Below are positions 1 through 8,715 of a stretch of DNA of 64,000 nt, in pieces. This DNA comes from JBJGXI01 sp045635475 (GTDB lineage: Bacteria; Bacillota; Bacilli; Bacillales; Amphibacillaceae). The stretch is from the NCBI RefSeq assembly GCF_045635475.1, contig NZ_JBJGXI010000005.1:85437-149436 (forward strand), written 5' to 3'. The notes beneath the pieces are model-generated. The model did not search any database, was not told where the DNA came from, and was given only the letters and a program-made list of their open reading frames with translations. Made by a program: the position numbers and the translations under genes. Within the stretch, counting starts at the first letter, position 1. Each line of letters begins with the position of its first letter.

Positions 1-347
1 GGAATAGACATAAATAAACCAAATACGTATCCAGACAGCACTGCAAAAATTGTCAGGACGATGAGTGGTTTTTTCCAATGAACTTTTCCAATTAAACCAC
101 TCGTAACACCAATACATGCCCAAGCTACAATTTGAGCAAGCGTCCATATTCCCAAGCCTAAAGTCATATTCGATAAAAATGTTGTAAGTACAGCCAGAAT
201 TGCAGCTGCAATCGGACCTAAGAAATAGCCGCAAATAATGATCAGCGAGGTTACAGGCTGGAAGCCCGGCAAGTCTTTAAAAGCTATCCTGCCAACAACT
301 GCTACAGCAGATAGAAGCGCAATTACAGTTAATTTGTATACATTCAT
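1..347 (-). CDS. ECF transporter S-component, probable cobalamin or precursor uptake (partial)
   Basis: The minus-strand reading frame opens with ATG at 345-347 and runs off the left window edge after about 115 residues. It encodes a very hydrophobic protein with several membrane segments. The early VGRIAFKDLPGFQP stretch followed by TSLIIICGYFLGP is typical of substrate-binding (S) components of energy-coupling-factor transporters, which work with a shared EcfA/EcfT module. It starts nine bases after the stop of the DUF4430 lipoprotein and lies downstream of a cobalamin riboswitch. From that context the substrate is inferred to be vitamin B12 or a related corrinoid; the sequence itself does not prove specificity. 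The C-terminus is not in the window. Confidence 0.75.
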   Translation of the reverse strand, partial: MNVYKLTVIALLSAVAVVGRIAFKDLPGFQPVTSLIIICGYFLGPIAAAILAVLTTFLSNMTLGLGIWTLAQIVAWACIGVTSGLIGKVHWKKPLIVLTIFAVLSGYVFGLFMSI

Positions 348-356
348 ATTGATACT

Positions 357-797
357 TTACATACCTCGTAAATCAAAGACAACTTCATCTCCTGGTTGAA
401 GCTCATATTCACCTGCACCGACTAAAGCCGCCTCGCCGTTCACATCATACATCCAATATACTCCAGCTTCCTCGTCTTGCTCACTACCATTAATAGCGGT
501 AATAAATCCTTGCTCTGTTAGTTCGACTTCAAAGTTCTCTTGAAGTACATCTAACAAAATTGCACCTTCTTCGACAGCAATTTCTTCCTCAGCAATAATT
601 TCTTCACCATTGTCTTTGGAAATAGTGAAAGCTACTTCTTCCGTAATTTCTTCATTCACTTCTTCATTTACTTCTTGATTGGCATTTTCTCCAGCATGAT
701 TAGCGTGATTATCATCGTTTGATTCTGCTTTTCCACAACCAACCATTAAACTAAAAATTATAAATACTGAAAACAAACTTATAAGAACCTTCTTCAT
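357..797 (-). CDS. DUF4430 lipoprotein, transcobalamin-like C-terminal domain
   Basis: A 146-residue secreted lipoprotein. Residues 1-20 form a signal peptide ending in a lipobox with Cys21 (SLMVGC). A Glu/Asn-rich acidic linker covers roughly residues 24-55. The C-terminal part (about 60-146) has the DUF4430 pattern, with a GVYWMYDVNGE motif and a closing GDEVVFDLRG strand. DUF4430 resembles the beta domain of transcobalamin and intrinsic factor, so a surface corrinoid-capture role fits. It is the first gene after the cobalamin riboswitch and is followed at once by an ECF S-component. Family membership is well supported; B12 binding is inferred from fold and regulation. Confidence 0.75.
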   Translation of the reverse strand: MKKVLISLFSVFIIFSLMVGCGKAESNDDNHANHAGENANQEVNEEVNEEITEEVAFTISKDNGEEIIAEEEIAVEEGAILLDVLQENFEVELTEQGFITAINGSEQDEEAGVYWMYDVNGEAALVGAGEYELQPGDEVVFDLRGM

Positions 798-984
798 TTT
801 CCAATAACCTCCATAATATTGTATATTTCGAGCACTGGTTGTACGCGAGGTTATTTAATCATTTTGAGTCAATTTTATAATTACCTTACACAGCTATTCA
901 TATCCGTTATAGTTGGACTAATCCAACTACATGTTGATAGAACGGCTAATTTCAGTATTTTCAAATTGCCTATTTTTGACTAAA

Positions 985-1018
985 TAAAAAACTTATCCAA
1001 ACGAACAAAGGATAAGTT
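985..1018 (-). terminator. Intrinsic terminator between B12 riboswitch and DUF4430 gene
   Basis: On the minus strand a nine-base stem (AACTTATCC pairing with GGATAAGTT) with an 11-base loop is followed by a U-rich run. It sits between the riboswitch aptamer and the lipoprotein gene, as expected for an attenuator that stops transcription when cobalamin is bound. No antiterminator pairing was worked out. Confidence 0.7.
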
Positions 1019-1079
1019 AAAGAATAACCAGATAAAAGATGAATCCACATCTACTTTACCGATCAACTCAAACGCTCAA

Positions 1080-1260
1080 CCCTCGAAGCCTTGACATACG
1101 TAAAATTGGCAGGTCTACTGACTTGTGTATCGTCCTAATCTGAGGCCTTCCCATACGTATTTGTACAGTGGCATTTGCTCATTTCGTACACACTTACAGT
1201 TGCGAGGACAGCTCTGGAATTTCACCAGATTCCCTTTTAAGCTAGTAAAACTAGCTCCAA
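1080..1260 (-). promoter_or_regulatory. Cobalamin (B12) riboswitch
   Basis: The minus-strand RNA contains the conserved elements of the cobalamin riboswitch in order: AAAGGGAATCTGGTGAAAT near 1219-1238, the CCTCGCAACTGT element near 1196-1207, GCCACTG, a GGGAAGGC-like segment, and a B12-box variant GTCAGTAGACCTGCC at 1108-1122. A small hairpin (GCTAG/CTAGC, 1241-1255) lies at the 5' side. It precedes a terminator at 985-1018 and the DUF4430/ECF genes, so B12-dependent attenuation is the likely mode. A plus-strand reading frame across this region is a shadow of the RNA. Confidence 0.9.
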
Positions 1261-1414
1261 AATTAAGTTATTTAGTTGTGTCAACTTCATCATACTTTGT
1301 TGATAATACTGGTGAAATTGACTCCATTTCCAAAATAAATTTTATCACATGGCTTGCAAATAAGAAAGCTTTGTTTCATAAGTAACAAGATAATTCAAGG
1401 TAATTCAACATTAT

Positions 1415-3154
1415 TTAAGCTATTTCGATATTTTTTGGAATTGTAAACGTGAAAGTCGTACCCTCATCTTGCTTACTTTGCACACTAATCAATCCATGAT
1501 GTGCATCAATAATATTTTTTGCAATAGCCAGTCCTAGCCCCGTTCCGGATTTTCCATTTTTACGTTTTCGTGATTTATCAGCTTTATAAAAGCGCTCAAA
1601 TACAAATGGTATATCTACTTGTGGTATACCAGTACCTGTATCTTTAACAGAAAACTGCACATGGTTATCAAAAGATTGAATAGAAACTAACACTTGTCCA
1701 TTTTCATTCGTATGGTTTATTGCATTATCAATTAGATTGGTTAGTACTTGTTCAATCCGGTCTGGATCTATAACTAGATGTAGATCTTCTTCGAACGCTA
1801 ACTGTAACTCGATATTTTTATCCTGGGCTAAACCTCGAAACTTCTTCATTATCCGATTCGTAAACGGCTGAATGTCCACAGGTTGTAATTGTAATTGAAT
1901 GTGTCCAGCTTTCATACGAGCCAAATCTAATAATTCATTTACTAATCTCCCAATTCTTAACGACTCATCATGGATAATTTGTGCTAATTCATTTTTATCT
2001 TCCTTCGTTTCTGCAATATCATCCATGATTGCTTCACTATAACCTTGCAGCATCGATATCGGTGTGCGTAACTCATGAGAAACATTCGCGATAAAATCAT
2101 CACGCATTTGATCCATTTGGCGCTCTTCGGTCATATCTCTGATCACTGCAACCGCACCACGCACACGTTTTTGATCATATAATGGCGTCATAATGACTAC
2201 CCAGTTTCTACCTTGTATCGACACCTCTCTAGCCGTTTCCTGTTCGGTTAAAATTACTTCGTTAAACATTTCCTTCAATTCGTTCGGCAATACTTTCTCT
2301 TCAGAAGGTAATTGGTCATGTTCAAAGTAACAATCAGACAAAAACTTCTCTGCAGGTGGGTTAGTAACTAAGATATTAGCCTTTCTATTTAAGGTAATAA
2401 CGCCGTCTGCCATTGAACTCAATATACTATACAACTGCTCTTTTTCTTGACTGAGCGCATTAATGTTAAATTTTAATTGACGCCCCATTCGATTAAATGC
2501 CATCGCTAACTCGCCAATCTCATCATGCGTCAAAATGGGAACCTTCGTATTAAATTCCCCTCTAGCAAGTTCCATGGCGCCTTCTCTCATTTTTATAAGT
2601 GGCGAGGTAATTCTTGTCGATAAAAAGAAAGCGAAAACAGTAGTTAATACAATCGCGATCCCAGCACCAAGTAATATAATTTTCGTTGTCTGTTTCGTTG
2701 TTTCTTTCACTTCACTTAGCGATTGATAAACAAAAACAGCACCACTAGTGTTACCTAACGGTGCCTTTACTACCATTACTTCTTGGTTACTATTAGGCAA
2801 TTGTTGCTCTAGTGGTGTTTCTAAATTTAATTTCATTAACCACTCTAATGAAATGTTTGGCAATTGATTATTGGTTTTTTTGGAAACCCAATAGTCATTT
2901 TCGGAAAACGAGATTATGACACGACTAGACGGATCTTTAATTCTCTCTGTTACATCAAGCACTAATGCACGATCATCATATTGCTCGATAATTTCTGTTA
3001 CTTTCGCAGCTGTTTGCTGAAGCTCATTTTCCGCTTCATTTACATGAAAATTATCAAAGAACTCTAATAATAATACCGTTAAAATTGATAATACGAATGA
3101 TACTAAAACTAAAAATGTTATCCATAGTTTTCCAACTACACTACGTAAAATCAT
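1415..3154 (-). CDS. resE: Sensor histidine kinase ResE
   Basis: A 579-residue membrane sensor kinase, near the usual length for ResE. It has an N-terminal membrane segment (about 10-30), an extracytoplasmic sensor region, a second segment (about 160-183), HAMP, a PAS-like region (about 245-350), a HisKA domain with the VSHELRTP phospho-acceptor motif, and a C-terminal HATPase with DNAINHT, DTGTGIP and GTGLGLAIA boxes. In B. subtilis ResE with ResD controls genes for oxygen-limited and nitrate respiration and cytochrome biogenesis. It overlaps resD by four bases, so the pair is translationally coupled, and closes the resABCDE cluster. Confidence 0.95.
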   Translation of the reverse strand: MILRSVVGKLWITFLVLVSFVLSILTVLLLEFFDNFHVNEAENELQQTAAKVTEIIEQYDDRALVLDVTERIKDPSSRVIISFSENDYWVSKKTNNQLPNISLEWLMKLNLETPLEQQLPNSNQEVMVVKAPLGNTSGAVFVYQSLSEVKETTKQTTKIILLGAGIAIVLTTVFAFFLSTRITSPLIKMREGAMELARGEFNTKVPILTHDEIGELAMAFNRMGRQLKFNINALSQEKEQLYSILSSMADGVITLNRKANILVTNPPAEKFLSDCYFEHDQLPSEEKVLPNELKEMFNEVILTEQETAREVSIQGRNWVVIMTPLYDQKRVRGAVAVIRDMTEERQMDQMRDDFIANVSHELRTPISMLQGYSEAIMDDIAETKEDKNELAQIIHDESLRIGRLVNELLDLARMKAGHIQLQLQPVDIQPFTNRIMKKFRGLAQDKNIELQLAFEEDLHLVIDPDRIEQVLTNLIDNAINHTNENGQVLVSIQSFDNHVQFSVKDTGTGIPQVDIPFVFERFYKADKSRKRKNGKSGTGLGLAIAKNIIDAHHGLISVQSKQDEGTTFTFTIPKNIEIA

Positions 3155-3873
3155 GACTCATCGGCTACTTCAAATTTGTAGCCTACACCCCAAACGGTAA
3201 CAATCATTTTAGCAGCATCTGGAGAAATTTTATTTAGTTTTTCACGTAATCTTTTCACATGCGTATCTACTGTGCGCAAGTCACCGAAAAATTCATACTT
3301 CCAAACTTCTTTTAAAAGCTGCTCCCTGGCATATACTTTGTCTGGAGCTTTCGCTAAAAAGTATAACAACTCATATTCTTTCGGTGTAAGACTAACTTCT
3401 TTTCCATCCGCTAAGACGCGATGGGCATCTTGATCGATAGATAGGTGTGGAAACTCAATAATTTCCTTCGCAGAATTAGCACCTGGCGCAAAGCTTCCAG
3501 CCGTTGTTGACCGTCTTAATAGTGCTTTCACACGTAAAACAACTTCTCTCGGACTAAAAGGCTTTACGATATAATCATCTGTACCTACTTCAAAGCCTTG
3601 TACGCGGTGCGCTTCTTCGCCTTTTGCTGTAAGCATGATTACAGGTGTGTCCTGTTTATCTCTAATTTCTTTACACACCTCAATACCATCTTTTCCAGGC
3701 ATCATAATATCCAATAAAATTAGCGCATAATCATTTGTAAAAGCTAATTCAAGTGCTTCATCGCCATTTTCCGCTTCATCAACTTGATAATCTTCACGCT
3801 CTAAGTACATCCGAATTAATCTTCTTATTCTATCCTCATCATCGACAACTAATATTCGTGTTTTAGCTTCCAT
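3151..3873 (-). CDS. resD: Response regulator ResD
   Basis: An OmpR/PhoB-type regulator of 240 residues, the same length as B. subtilis ResD. The receiver domain has the acidic pair DD near residues 11-12, phosphorylatable Asp55 in LILLDIMMPG, and Lys104 in IVKPFSP. The C-terminal half is a winged-helix DNA-binding domain ending in VTVWGVGYKFE. It is expected to be phosphorylated by ResE and to activate genes for respiration under low oxygen, including res genes. It lies directly upstream of resE with a four-base overlap and 26 bases after resC. Confidence 0.96.
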   Translation of the reverse strand: MEAKTRILVVDDEDRIRRLIRMYLEREDYQVDEAENGDEALELAFTNDYALILLDIMMPGKDGIEVCKEIRDKQDTPVIMLTAKGEEAHRVQGFEVGTDDYIVKPFSPREVVLRVKALLRRSTTAGSFAPGANSAKEIIEFPHLSIDQDAHRVLADGKEVSLTPKEYELLYFLAKAPDKVYAREQLLKEVWKYEFFGDLRTVDTHVKRLREKLNKISPDAAKMIVTVWGVGYKFEVADES

Positions 3874-3899
3874 TACGCCTGCCCCCTTAGCAATAACTG

Positions 3900-5093
3900 T
3901 TATGCATATGAGTGTAAACCTGCAAGGATTAGGTTTACGGCAACTAAATTAAACATAATTATAGCAAATCCACCTACAGCTAACCATGCGGATTTTTCTC
4001 CATGCCAACCTCTAGAAAGTCTTAAATGTAAGAATGCAGCATAGAAAAAGAACGTAATAAGTGCCCAAACTTCTTTTGGATCCCAACCCCAGAAACGATC
4101 CCACGCCTGTTGTGCCCAAATCATCGCAAATATTAGTCCACCTAATGTAAAGATTGGAAACCCGATTGCAACGGCTCTATAAGAGATTTCATCCAGTAAA
4201 TCTGGATTTGCTTTTTTCAGTAATGGTTGAATTGCAGCTGCAATTCGTTTTCTAAGAATTAAGCGTGCAAGAAGATAAATTGCTACTCCAGTTAATAACG
4301 CCCAAATTAATGTATTAAATTTCACTCCTGCATTTGCACCTTTAAACCAGCTCGGTGTTTCAAAAAGCGGCTGCATCGTGTCAGATACTAATGTACCAGA
4401 CGATGGACCGGAAATCGGAGGAACTCTATACTCGACTGTGTCTACTTCTCCCTGTGTTTCACTTGGTATTTCAAATGATGCTTGATAATTCATTGCAGTA
4501 AATGTCGATGTAATCACGATATACCCTAGCACGGAAAATAAAGAATAAATAATTACTTCGAGCCATGCGGTTTGTTTTGATTTTCTCGTTTGATCAATTT
4601 GTCTAATTAAATAAATTAACCCTGAAGCAAAGCTGACCGCAAGAATCGCTTCCCCAAGTGCCACAGTAGTTACATGGATATGTAACCAATTACTCTTAAG
4701 CGAAGGTACCAAGGGTGATATTTCTTTTGGAAACATACTTGCATAAGCTATAACCAACAATGCAATTGGCATCGTAAACAAACCAAGTATATTTAGTCGG
4801 TAAATTAAATAAAGGATAATAAAAGCAAAGACTAGCATCATCCCAAAAAAAGTTACAAATTCAAACATATTACTTACAGGTGCATGATGACTAGCAATCC
4901 AACGTGTTATAAAATATCCTAGCTGTGAAAGAAAGCCTAAGATCGATAGTGAAATTGCAATTCTACTTGAAAAAGTACGTGTAGTTTGCGCATCCTTATC
5001 ACGTATTGTAGCGGCAAAAAATAATGTGGCTGTTAAATATAATACAAACGCTATAAACAGCAGGTTACTACTTAGTGAATATAAATCTCCCAT
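3900..5093 (-). CDS. resC: Cytochrome c biogenesis protein ResC (CcsB/CcsA family)
   Basis: A 397-residue polytopic membrane protein of the CcsA/CcmC/CcmF haem-handling superfamily. Near residue 340 it carries the tryptophan-rich WWD-type motif (WGWDPKEVW), which presents haem for attachment to apocytochromes. Conserved histidines flank it, including one in the WLHIHVTT segment. With ResB it forms the System II haem transport and ligation complex that matures c-type cytochromes outside the membrane. It follows resB closely in the resABC order, and length and motif agree with the family. Confidence 0.94.
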   Translation of the reverse strand: MGDLYSLSSNLLFIAFVLYLTATLFFAATIRDKDAQTTRTFSSRIAISLSILGFLSQLGYFITRWIASHHAPVSNMFEFVTFFGMMLVFAFIILYLIYRLNILGLFTMPIALLVIAYASMFPKEISPLVPSLKSNWLHIHVTTVALGEAILAVSFASGLIYLIRQIDQTRKSKQTAWLEVIIYSLFSVLGYIVITSTFTAMNYQASFEIPSETQGEVDTVEYRVPPISGPSSGTLVSDTMQPLFETPSWFKGANAGVKFNTLIWALLTGVAIYLLARLILRKRIAAAIQPLLKKANPDLLDEISYRAVAIGFPIFTLGGLIFAMIWAQQAWDRFWGWDPKEVWALITFFFYAAFLHLRLSRGWHGEKSAWLAVGGFAIIMFNLVAVNLILAGLHSYA

Positions 5094-5136
5094 GTTTATC
5101 CTCCTTGTTCCTTATGCTTCGTATAAGCTAAGGAAA

Positions 5137-6765
5137 CTACCCCTCTTGTTCTTGATCATTAATGTTATTAATTGATGTATCTTTGATGATTTTTTCTACT
5201 TCAGTTTTCATTCCATACCAGTTTTTATTCGTATGAGCAGCAATCCATAACCCGTTATCTTTCGGATGCAGCCAAATGCGGCGATGATACCAATACAGCC
5301 CTTGTACAACACCAATCATAAATATAATACCACCTAACGCTATAATTGGAAGTGTATAGTCTTTCTTCAGTGTTAGACCAGTAACATCACGCACCTCAAA
5401 ATTAGTAAGTCCTAATTTGTATTCGTTGTCGTCAGAGGCTGGAATGTTCTTCCCAATTCCTGCAAAGCTTATCTCTGGTTCAGTTTCATCTGGCGGATAA
5501 ACAAAAAATACGAATGCTGGGTTTCTCGGGAAGTTTGATTGAGATCTAGGCTGCCCTTCATCTAGATAATAGTCAGGATAAAATTCTTCAAGCGTAACTC
5601 GAAAACCATTATCGAGTTGGTATTCTTGTTCAGGATTTACTAGATTGATGGTAAAATCCCCTAAAGACTCTTCTTCACTATCTTCTGTACGATGAATTTT
5701 AAAGCTCATTGAGCTGAATTCATTTAGTTGATAGCTTGATTGGTATAACCTTAAACCTTCGAATTTCAACGGATGATTCACTCGTATACTAGCTTCTTTT
5801 ACTTCCTCTAGCTCTGGTTCCTGACCAACAATTCCCTGTTGTGTATTTTTGTACAGAATCACATCGGTTTGGAAATTACTTGGCACCTGTCCTTGAAGTT
5901 CTAATGCTTCTTTGTATCTCTCATCATTCTGATCATATACTTCTAACTTAAAATCTATATTTTCCACGTAATATTCTCGATCCGTTGCTGGGACTTCGAC
6001 TGTTTCACCTTCTCGTACCCAAATCGATTGATCTATGTACATGAATGGTAAGAATCTCAAAGAAGCACCAATTAAGAAAATAATAAGTCCAATATGGTTA
6101 ACATACGGTCCCCAGCGGGAAAAACGGTTTTTTTCTGCTAAAACATGTCCATTTTCTTCGGTGATTTTGTAACGATGCTTTTTTAATCTTTCCATAACTT
6201 TTTGTTTGTCTTGTTCCGAAACTTCAGCAGTCTCACTAAACAATCGCTGACGTTTCAAAAAAGATTCGTGTCTTTTTGGCTTTTGCATCTTTAGTGCTTT
6301 GTATAAAGGCACAAACCGGTCAATACTTGCAACTACGAGCGAGATACCAAGTAATGCTAGTAATAGTATATACCACCATGATTGGTATAAATCATGAAAG
6401 CCTAATTGGTAGTAGATTTGTCCAAATATCCCGTACTGGTCTCGATAATGTTCAGCCGGAATTACGTTCGTCGGAATATAAATTACTTGTGGAAAGATGG
6501 TCCCTAATGATGAAGCGACTAATACAATCACAATTAACCAAATGCCCACTTTTACAGATGAGAAAAAATTCCATACTTTATCAATAATCGATTTATTGTA
6601 TGTTTGTGATCTTCTTGCGGATCCATCATACCGCATATTTAATAGTTTTGTTTTGCCTTCGACCTCTTTTTCATCATTGCTGTTTAACGGTTTTCCACAC
6701 GAACCACAAAGAATTGTACCCTCTGGGTTAACGTGACCGCAAGCTTCACACACAATTTTCTTCAT
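5137..6765 (-). CDS. resB: Cytochrome c biogenesis protein ResB
   Basis: A 542-residue membrane protein, the same length as B. subtilis ResB. A zinc-ribbon-like cluster (Cys6, Cys9, Cys20, Cys23) opens the protein. Membrane segments lie near 70-95, 130-150 and 215-235, then a large extracytoplasmic domain (about 240-470) and a final membrane segment. The C-terminal tail is acidic and cytoplasmic. ResB pairs with ResC as the System II cytochrome c synthetase. The gene sits between resA (27 bases upstream) and resC in the standard order. The N-terminal Cys cluster suggests metal binding, with no role assigned here. Confidence 0.94.
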   Translation of the reverse strand: MKKIVCEACGHVNPEGTILCGSCGKPLNSNDEKEVEGKTKLLNMRYDGSARRSQTYNKSIIDKVWNFFSSVKVGIWLIVIVLVASSLGTIFPQVIYIPTNVIPAEHYRDQYGIFGQIYYQLGFHDLYQSWWYILLLALLGISLVVASIDRFVPLYKALKMQKPKRHESFLKRQRLFSETAEVSEQDKQKVMERLKKHRYKITEENGHVLAEKNRFSRWGPYVNHIGLIIFLIGASLRFLPFMYIDQSIWVREGETVEVPATDREYYVENIDFKLEVYDQNDERYKEALELQGQVPSNFQTDVILYKNTQQGIVGQEPELEEVKEASIRVNHPLKFEGLRLYQSSYQLNEFSSMSFKIHRTEDSEEESLGDFTINLVNPEQEYQLDNGFRVTLEEFYPDYYLDEGQPRSQSNFPRNPAFVFFVYPPDETEPEISFAGIGKNIPASDDNEYKLGLTNFEVRDVTGLTLKKDYTLPIIALGGIIFMIGVVQGLYWYHRRIWLHPKDNGLWIAAHTNKNWYGMKTEVEKIIKDTSINNINDQEQEG

Positions 6766-6792
6766 ATTTACCCCTCATTATTGCCCTTGACA

Positions 6793-7368
6793 TTATCCTT
6801 GTGGCACGATTTGATCTAAGTTTTCTTGTAAATGATCGAGTGTTAATCCTCCTGTAATCATCTCGACTACTTCCCCATGTTCATCAATGAATAACGTGGC
6901 AGGTAATCGATTAACATTATATCGGCGCATTACTTCTCCGGTTTTGTCATGAAAAACAGGGAATGTTAGTTCATATCTATCTACAAAGCGGTCAATTACT
7001 AATTCCGTAGCATCTACACTAACTGCAAGAATTTCGATCCCTTTTTCTTTATATTCTGGATAAAGATTTTCCATGAAAGGCATTTCTTGCTCACATGGCT
7101 TGCAATAAGTAGCCCAGAAATTGAGCATAACACCTTGACCTTCTAGTTCTGATAAACGAATCGTTTCCTCATCGTCTCCATTCGTAGTCATAAGCTGAAA
7201 ATTCGGCGCTTGGTCGCCAACTTCTATAACTGTTTTATCCTTCATCCAATTAGATATAAGCGCAAACGCTAATGCACCAACAAGTACAAGCAAAATCACA
7301 GTTCGAAAAAACAACCGTTTTCTTCTTTTCTTAACTTTGCTCGTTTGCGCCTCTGTCATTCTATCCAA
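6793..7368 (-). CDS. resA: Thiol-disulfide oxidoreductase ResA
   Basis: A membrane-anchored thioredoxin-fold protein that reduces the haem-binding CXXC cysteines of apocytochrome c before haem attachment. A single N-terminal membrane anchor follows a Lys/Arg-rich stretch. The active site is CKPC within ATYCKPCEQEM, where B. subtilis has CEPC, and the cis-proline motif is RLPATLF. I place the start at the TTG at 7366-7368, because AAGGGG precedes it by eight bases. A GTG three codons earlier directly abuts that Shine-Dalgarno sequence, so it is less likely. It is the first gene of the res cluster and begins 65 bases after rluB. Confidence 0.92.
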   Translation of the reverse strand: MDRMTEAQTSKVKKRRKRLFFRTVILLVLVGALAFALISNWMKDKTVIEVGDQAPNFQLMTTNGDDEETIRLSELEGQGVMLNFWATYCKPCEQEMPFMENLYPEYKEKGIEILAVSVDATELVIDRFVDRYELTFPVFHDKTGEVMRRYNVNRLPATLFIDEHGEVVEMITGGLTLDHLQENLDQIVPQG

Positions 7369-7433
7369 CTTGAACACCCCTTATCCGATTGTACCATTAA
7401 AAGCAAGCTTGATATTCGAACAATATTTGAACT

Positions 7434-8174
7434 TTATTTGACAATTTTATTAGTAAGAGCTCGTAACTGGTTCACTTCTTTAGGAGTCAACTCACGTGAG
7501 TCACCTGCATTTAGTCCTTCAAGTGAAATCGGACCGTACTGTTCGCGCTTCAGCTTATCAACTGGAAAACCAATCGCCTCCATCATTCGTCTTATTTGAC
7601 GATTTTTCCCTTCATGCAAAGTAAGTTCAACAATCGCCGTACGCTTTTTGCTGTCTGCAGACATAAGTTTTGCAGAAGCGGCCTTTAATTGTTCACCTTC
7701 AGCCTTTACACCTTTAACCAATTGAAACAAATCTTGCTTTGTAGGTATACCTTTTACTTTTGCAACATACAATTTATCTATTTCATACTTCGGATGCATT
7801 AGCAGGTTAGCAAATTCACCATCGTTCGTCAGTAAGATGATACCTGACGTATCATAATCCAATCTGCCAATCGGAAAAATTCGCTCTTTAACAAATGGCA
7901 ACAGATCGGTAACAACTTTTCTTCCTTTGTCATCCTTCACACTAGAAATAACCCCTCTAGGCTTGTACAGCAAGTAGTAAACCGGCTGCTCTTTTTCTAA
8001 AGGCACACCATTAACTTCTATTTTATCGGTTTGTATTACCTTCGTTCCTAATGTGGTTATAACTTGTCCATTAACTTTTACTTTACCAGCTTCGATTAAT
8101 TGCTCCGCTTTTCTTCTTGATGTTACACCACTTTGTGCAATTACTTTTTGTAATCTTTCTTGTGTGTTTTTCAT
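7434..8174 (-). CDS. rluB: 23S rRNA pseudouridine synthase RluB
   Basis: A protein of about 246 residues with an N-terminal S4 RNA-binding domain (RLQKVIAQSGVTSRRKAEQL) and an RsuA/RluB-type catalytic domain carrying the GRLDYDTSG motif with the catalytic aspartate. The ENGKNRQIRRM-type segment appears as HEGKNRQIRRMME. Enzymes of this group make pseudouridine in domain V of 23S rRNA. The ATG at 8172-8174 is preferred because GGTGAT precedes it; an in-frame ATG four codons upstream has no Shine-Dalgarno sequence. It lies between the spm genes and resA, as in B. subtilis. Confidence 0.92.
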   Translation of the reverse strand: MKNTQERLQKVIAQSGVTSRRKAEQLIEAGKVKVNGQVITTLGTKVIQTDKIEVNGVPLEKEQPVYYLLYKPRGVISSVKDDKGRKVVTDLLPFVKERIFPIGRLDYDTSGIILLTNDGEFANLLMHPKYEIDKLYVAKVKGIPTKQDLFQLVKGVKAEGEQLKAASAKLMSADSKKRTAIVELTLHEGKNRQIRRMMEAIGFPVDKLKREQYGPISLEGLNAGDSRELTPKEVNQLRALTNKIVK

Positions 8175-8219
8175 TTTTATCACCATAACTTATATTTTTA
8201 TTTTTTGGTTCTTTACTTA

Positions 8220-8625
8220 AAGGTTGTTGCTTTTTAGTTCATAGTTGAAGTAAACTCCGTCGTAACGTAGTGCTCGTGATTTCCGCTCCGGGCAGTCGCT
8301 TTCCGCGGGCACGGCTTCAGCTAACTCAGAAGCAAATGTTTTCGGTGGGACGAGTAATCGCAGTCCCATAGTGCGCTTCTGAGTGGATCTTCAGCTCGCG
8401 CTATTCCCGCTGGAGTCGACTGCCCGGAGCTCCAATCACCCGACGCAAATGAGAAATCCCGTTAGCAGCGGAGGAAATCCACTTCGACTCCTGCGGGACT
8501 AGCGGCGTAAGTGAGACCCCACAGAACGCAGTTCGATGAGGCTCACTAGCCCCCCTAAGGTGCGCGAAGTGGATTTCCGGAGCGGGTTAACCACTCTCCA
8601 AGTTACGACGCATTCTAGTTATTTC
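8220..8625. repeat. GC-rich double-palindrome intergenic repeat
   Basis: This gap between rluB and spmB holds no gene. It contains two adjacent long imperfect hairpins: 13-bp arms at 8286-8298 and 8417-8429 (CTCCGGGCAGTCG), then 14-bp arms at 8473-8486 and 8565-8578 (GGAAATCCACTTCG). The interior is much richer in GC than the surroundings. The outer edges (CGTCGTAACGTAG and TTACGACG) resemble the edges of the elements near 23.8, 26.2 and 45.9 kb. It looks like a dispersed, non-coding repeat family. Confidence 0.75.
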
Positions 8626-8687
8626 CCGCCAGAATCACAACAGTCTTATTTTTATTCTACACGTATTTATTTGTAAACATAACAAGA

Positions 8688-8710
8688 GCGTTAACAGTCA
8701 ATGTTAACGC
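8688..8710 (-). terminator. Hairpin after spmB
   Basis: An eight-base perfect stem (GCGTTAAC/GTTAACGC) lies six bases after the spmB stop on the minus strand. There is only a weak U-run behind it, so it may be an RNA-stabilising hairpin or a weak terminator. Confidence 0.45.
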
Positions 8711-8715
8711 CTAGT

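Noticed and set aside
1125..1385. Plus-strand reading frame opposite the riboswitch
   Set aside because: It runs over the cobalamin riboswitch on the other strand, has no ribosome-binding site and no recognisable family.
8220..8625. Possible CRISPR or tRNA cluster in the GC-rich gap
   Set aside because: There are no regularly spaced direct repeats and no cloverleaf; the signal is two palindromes.
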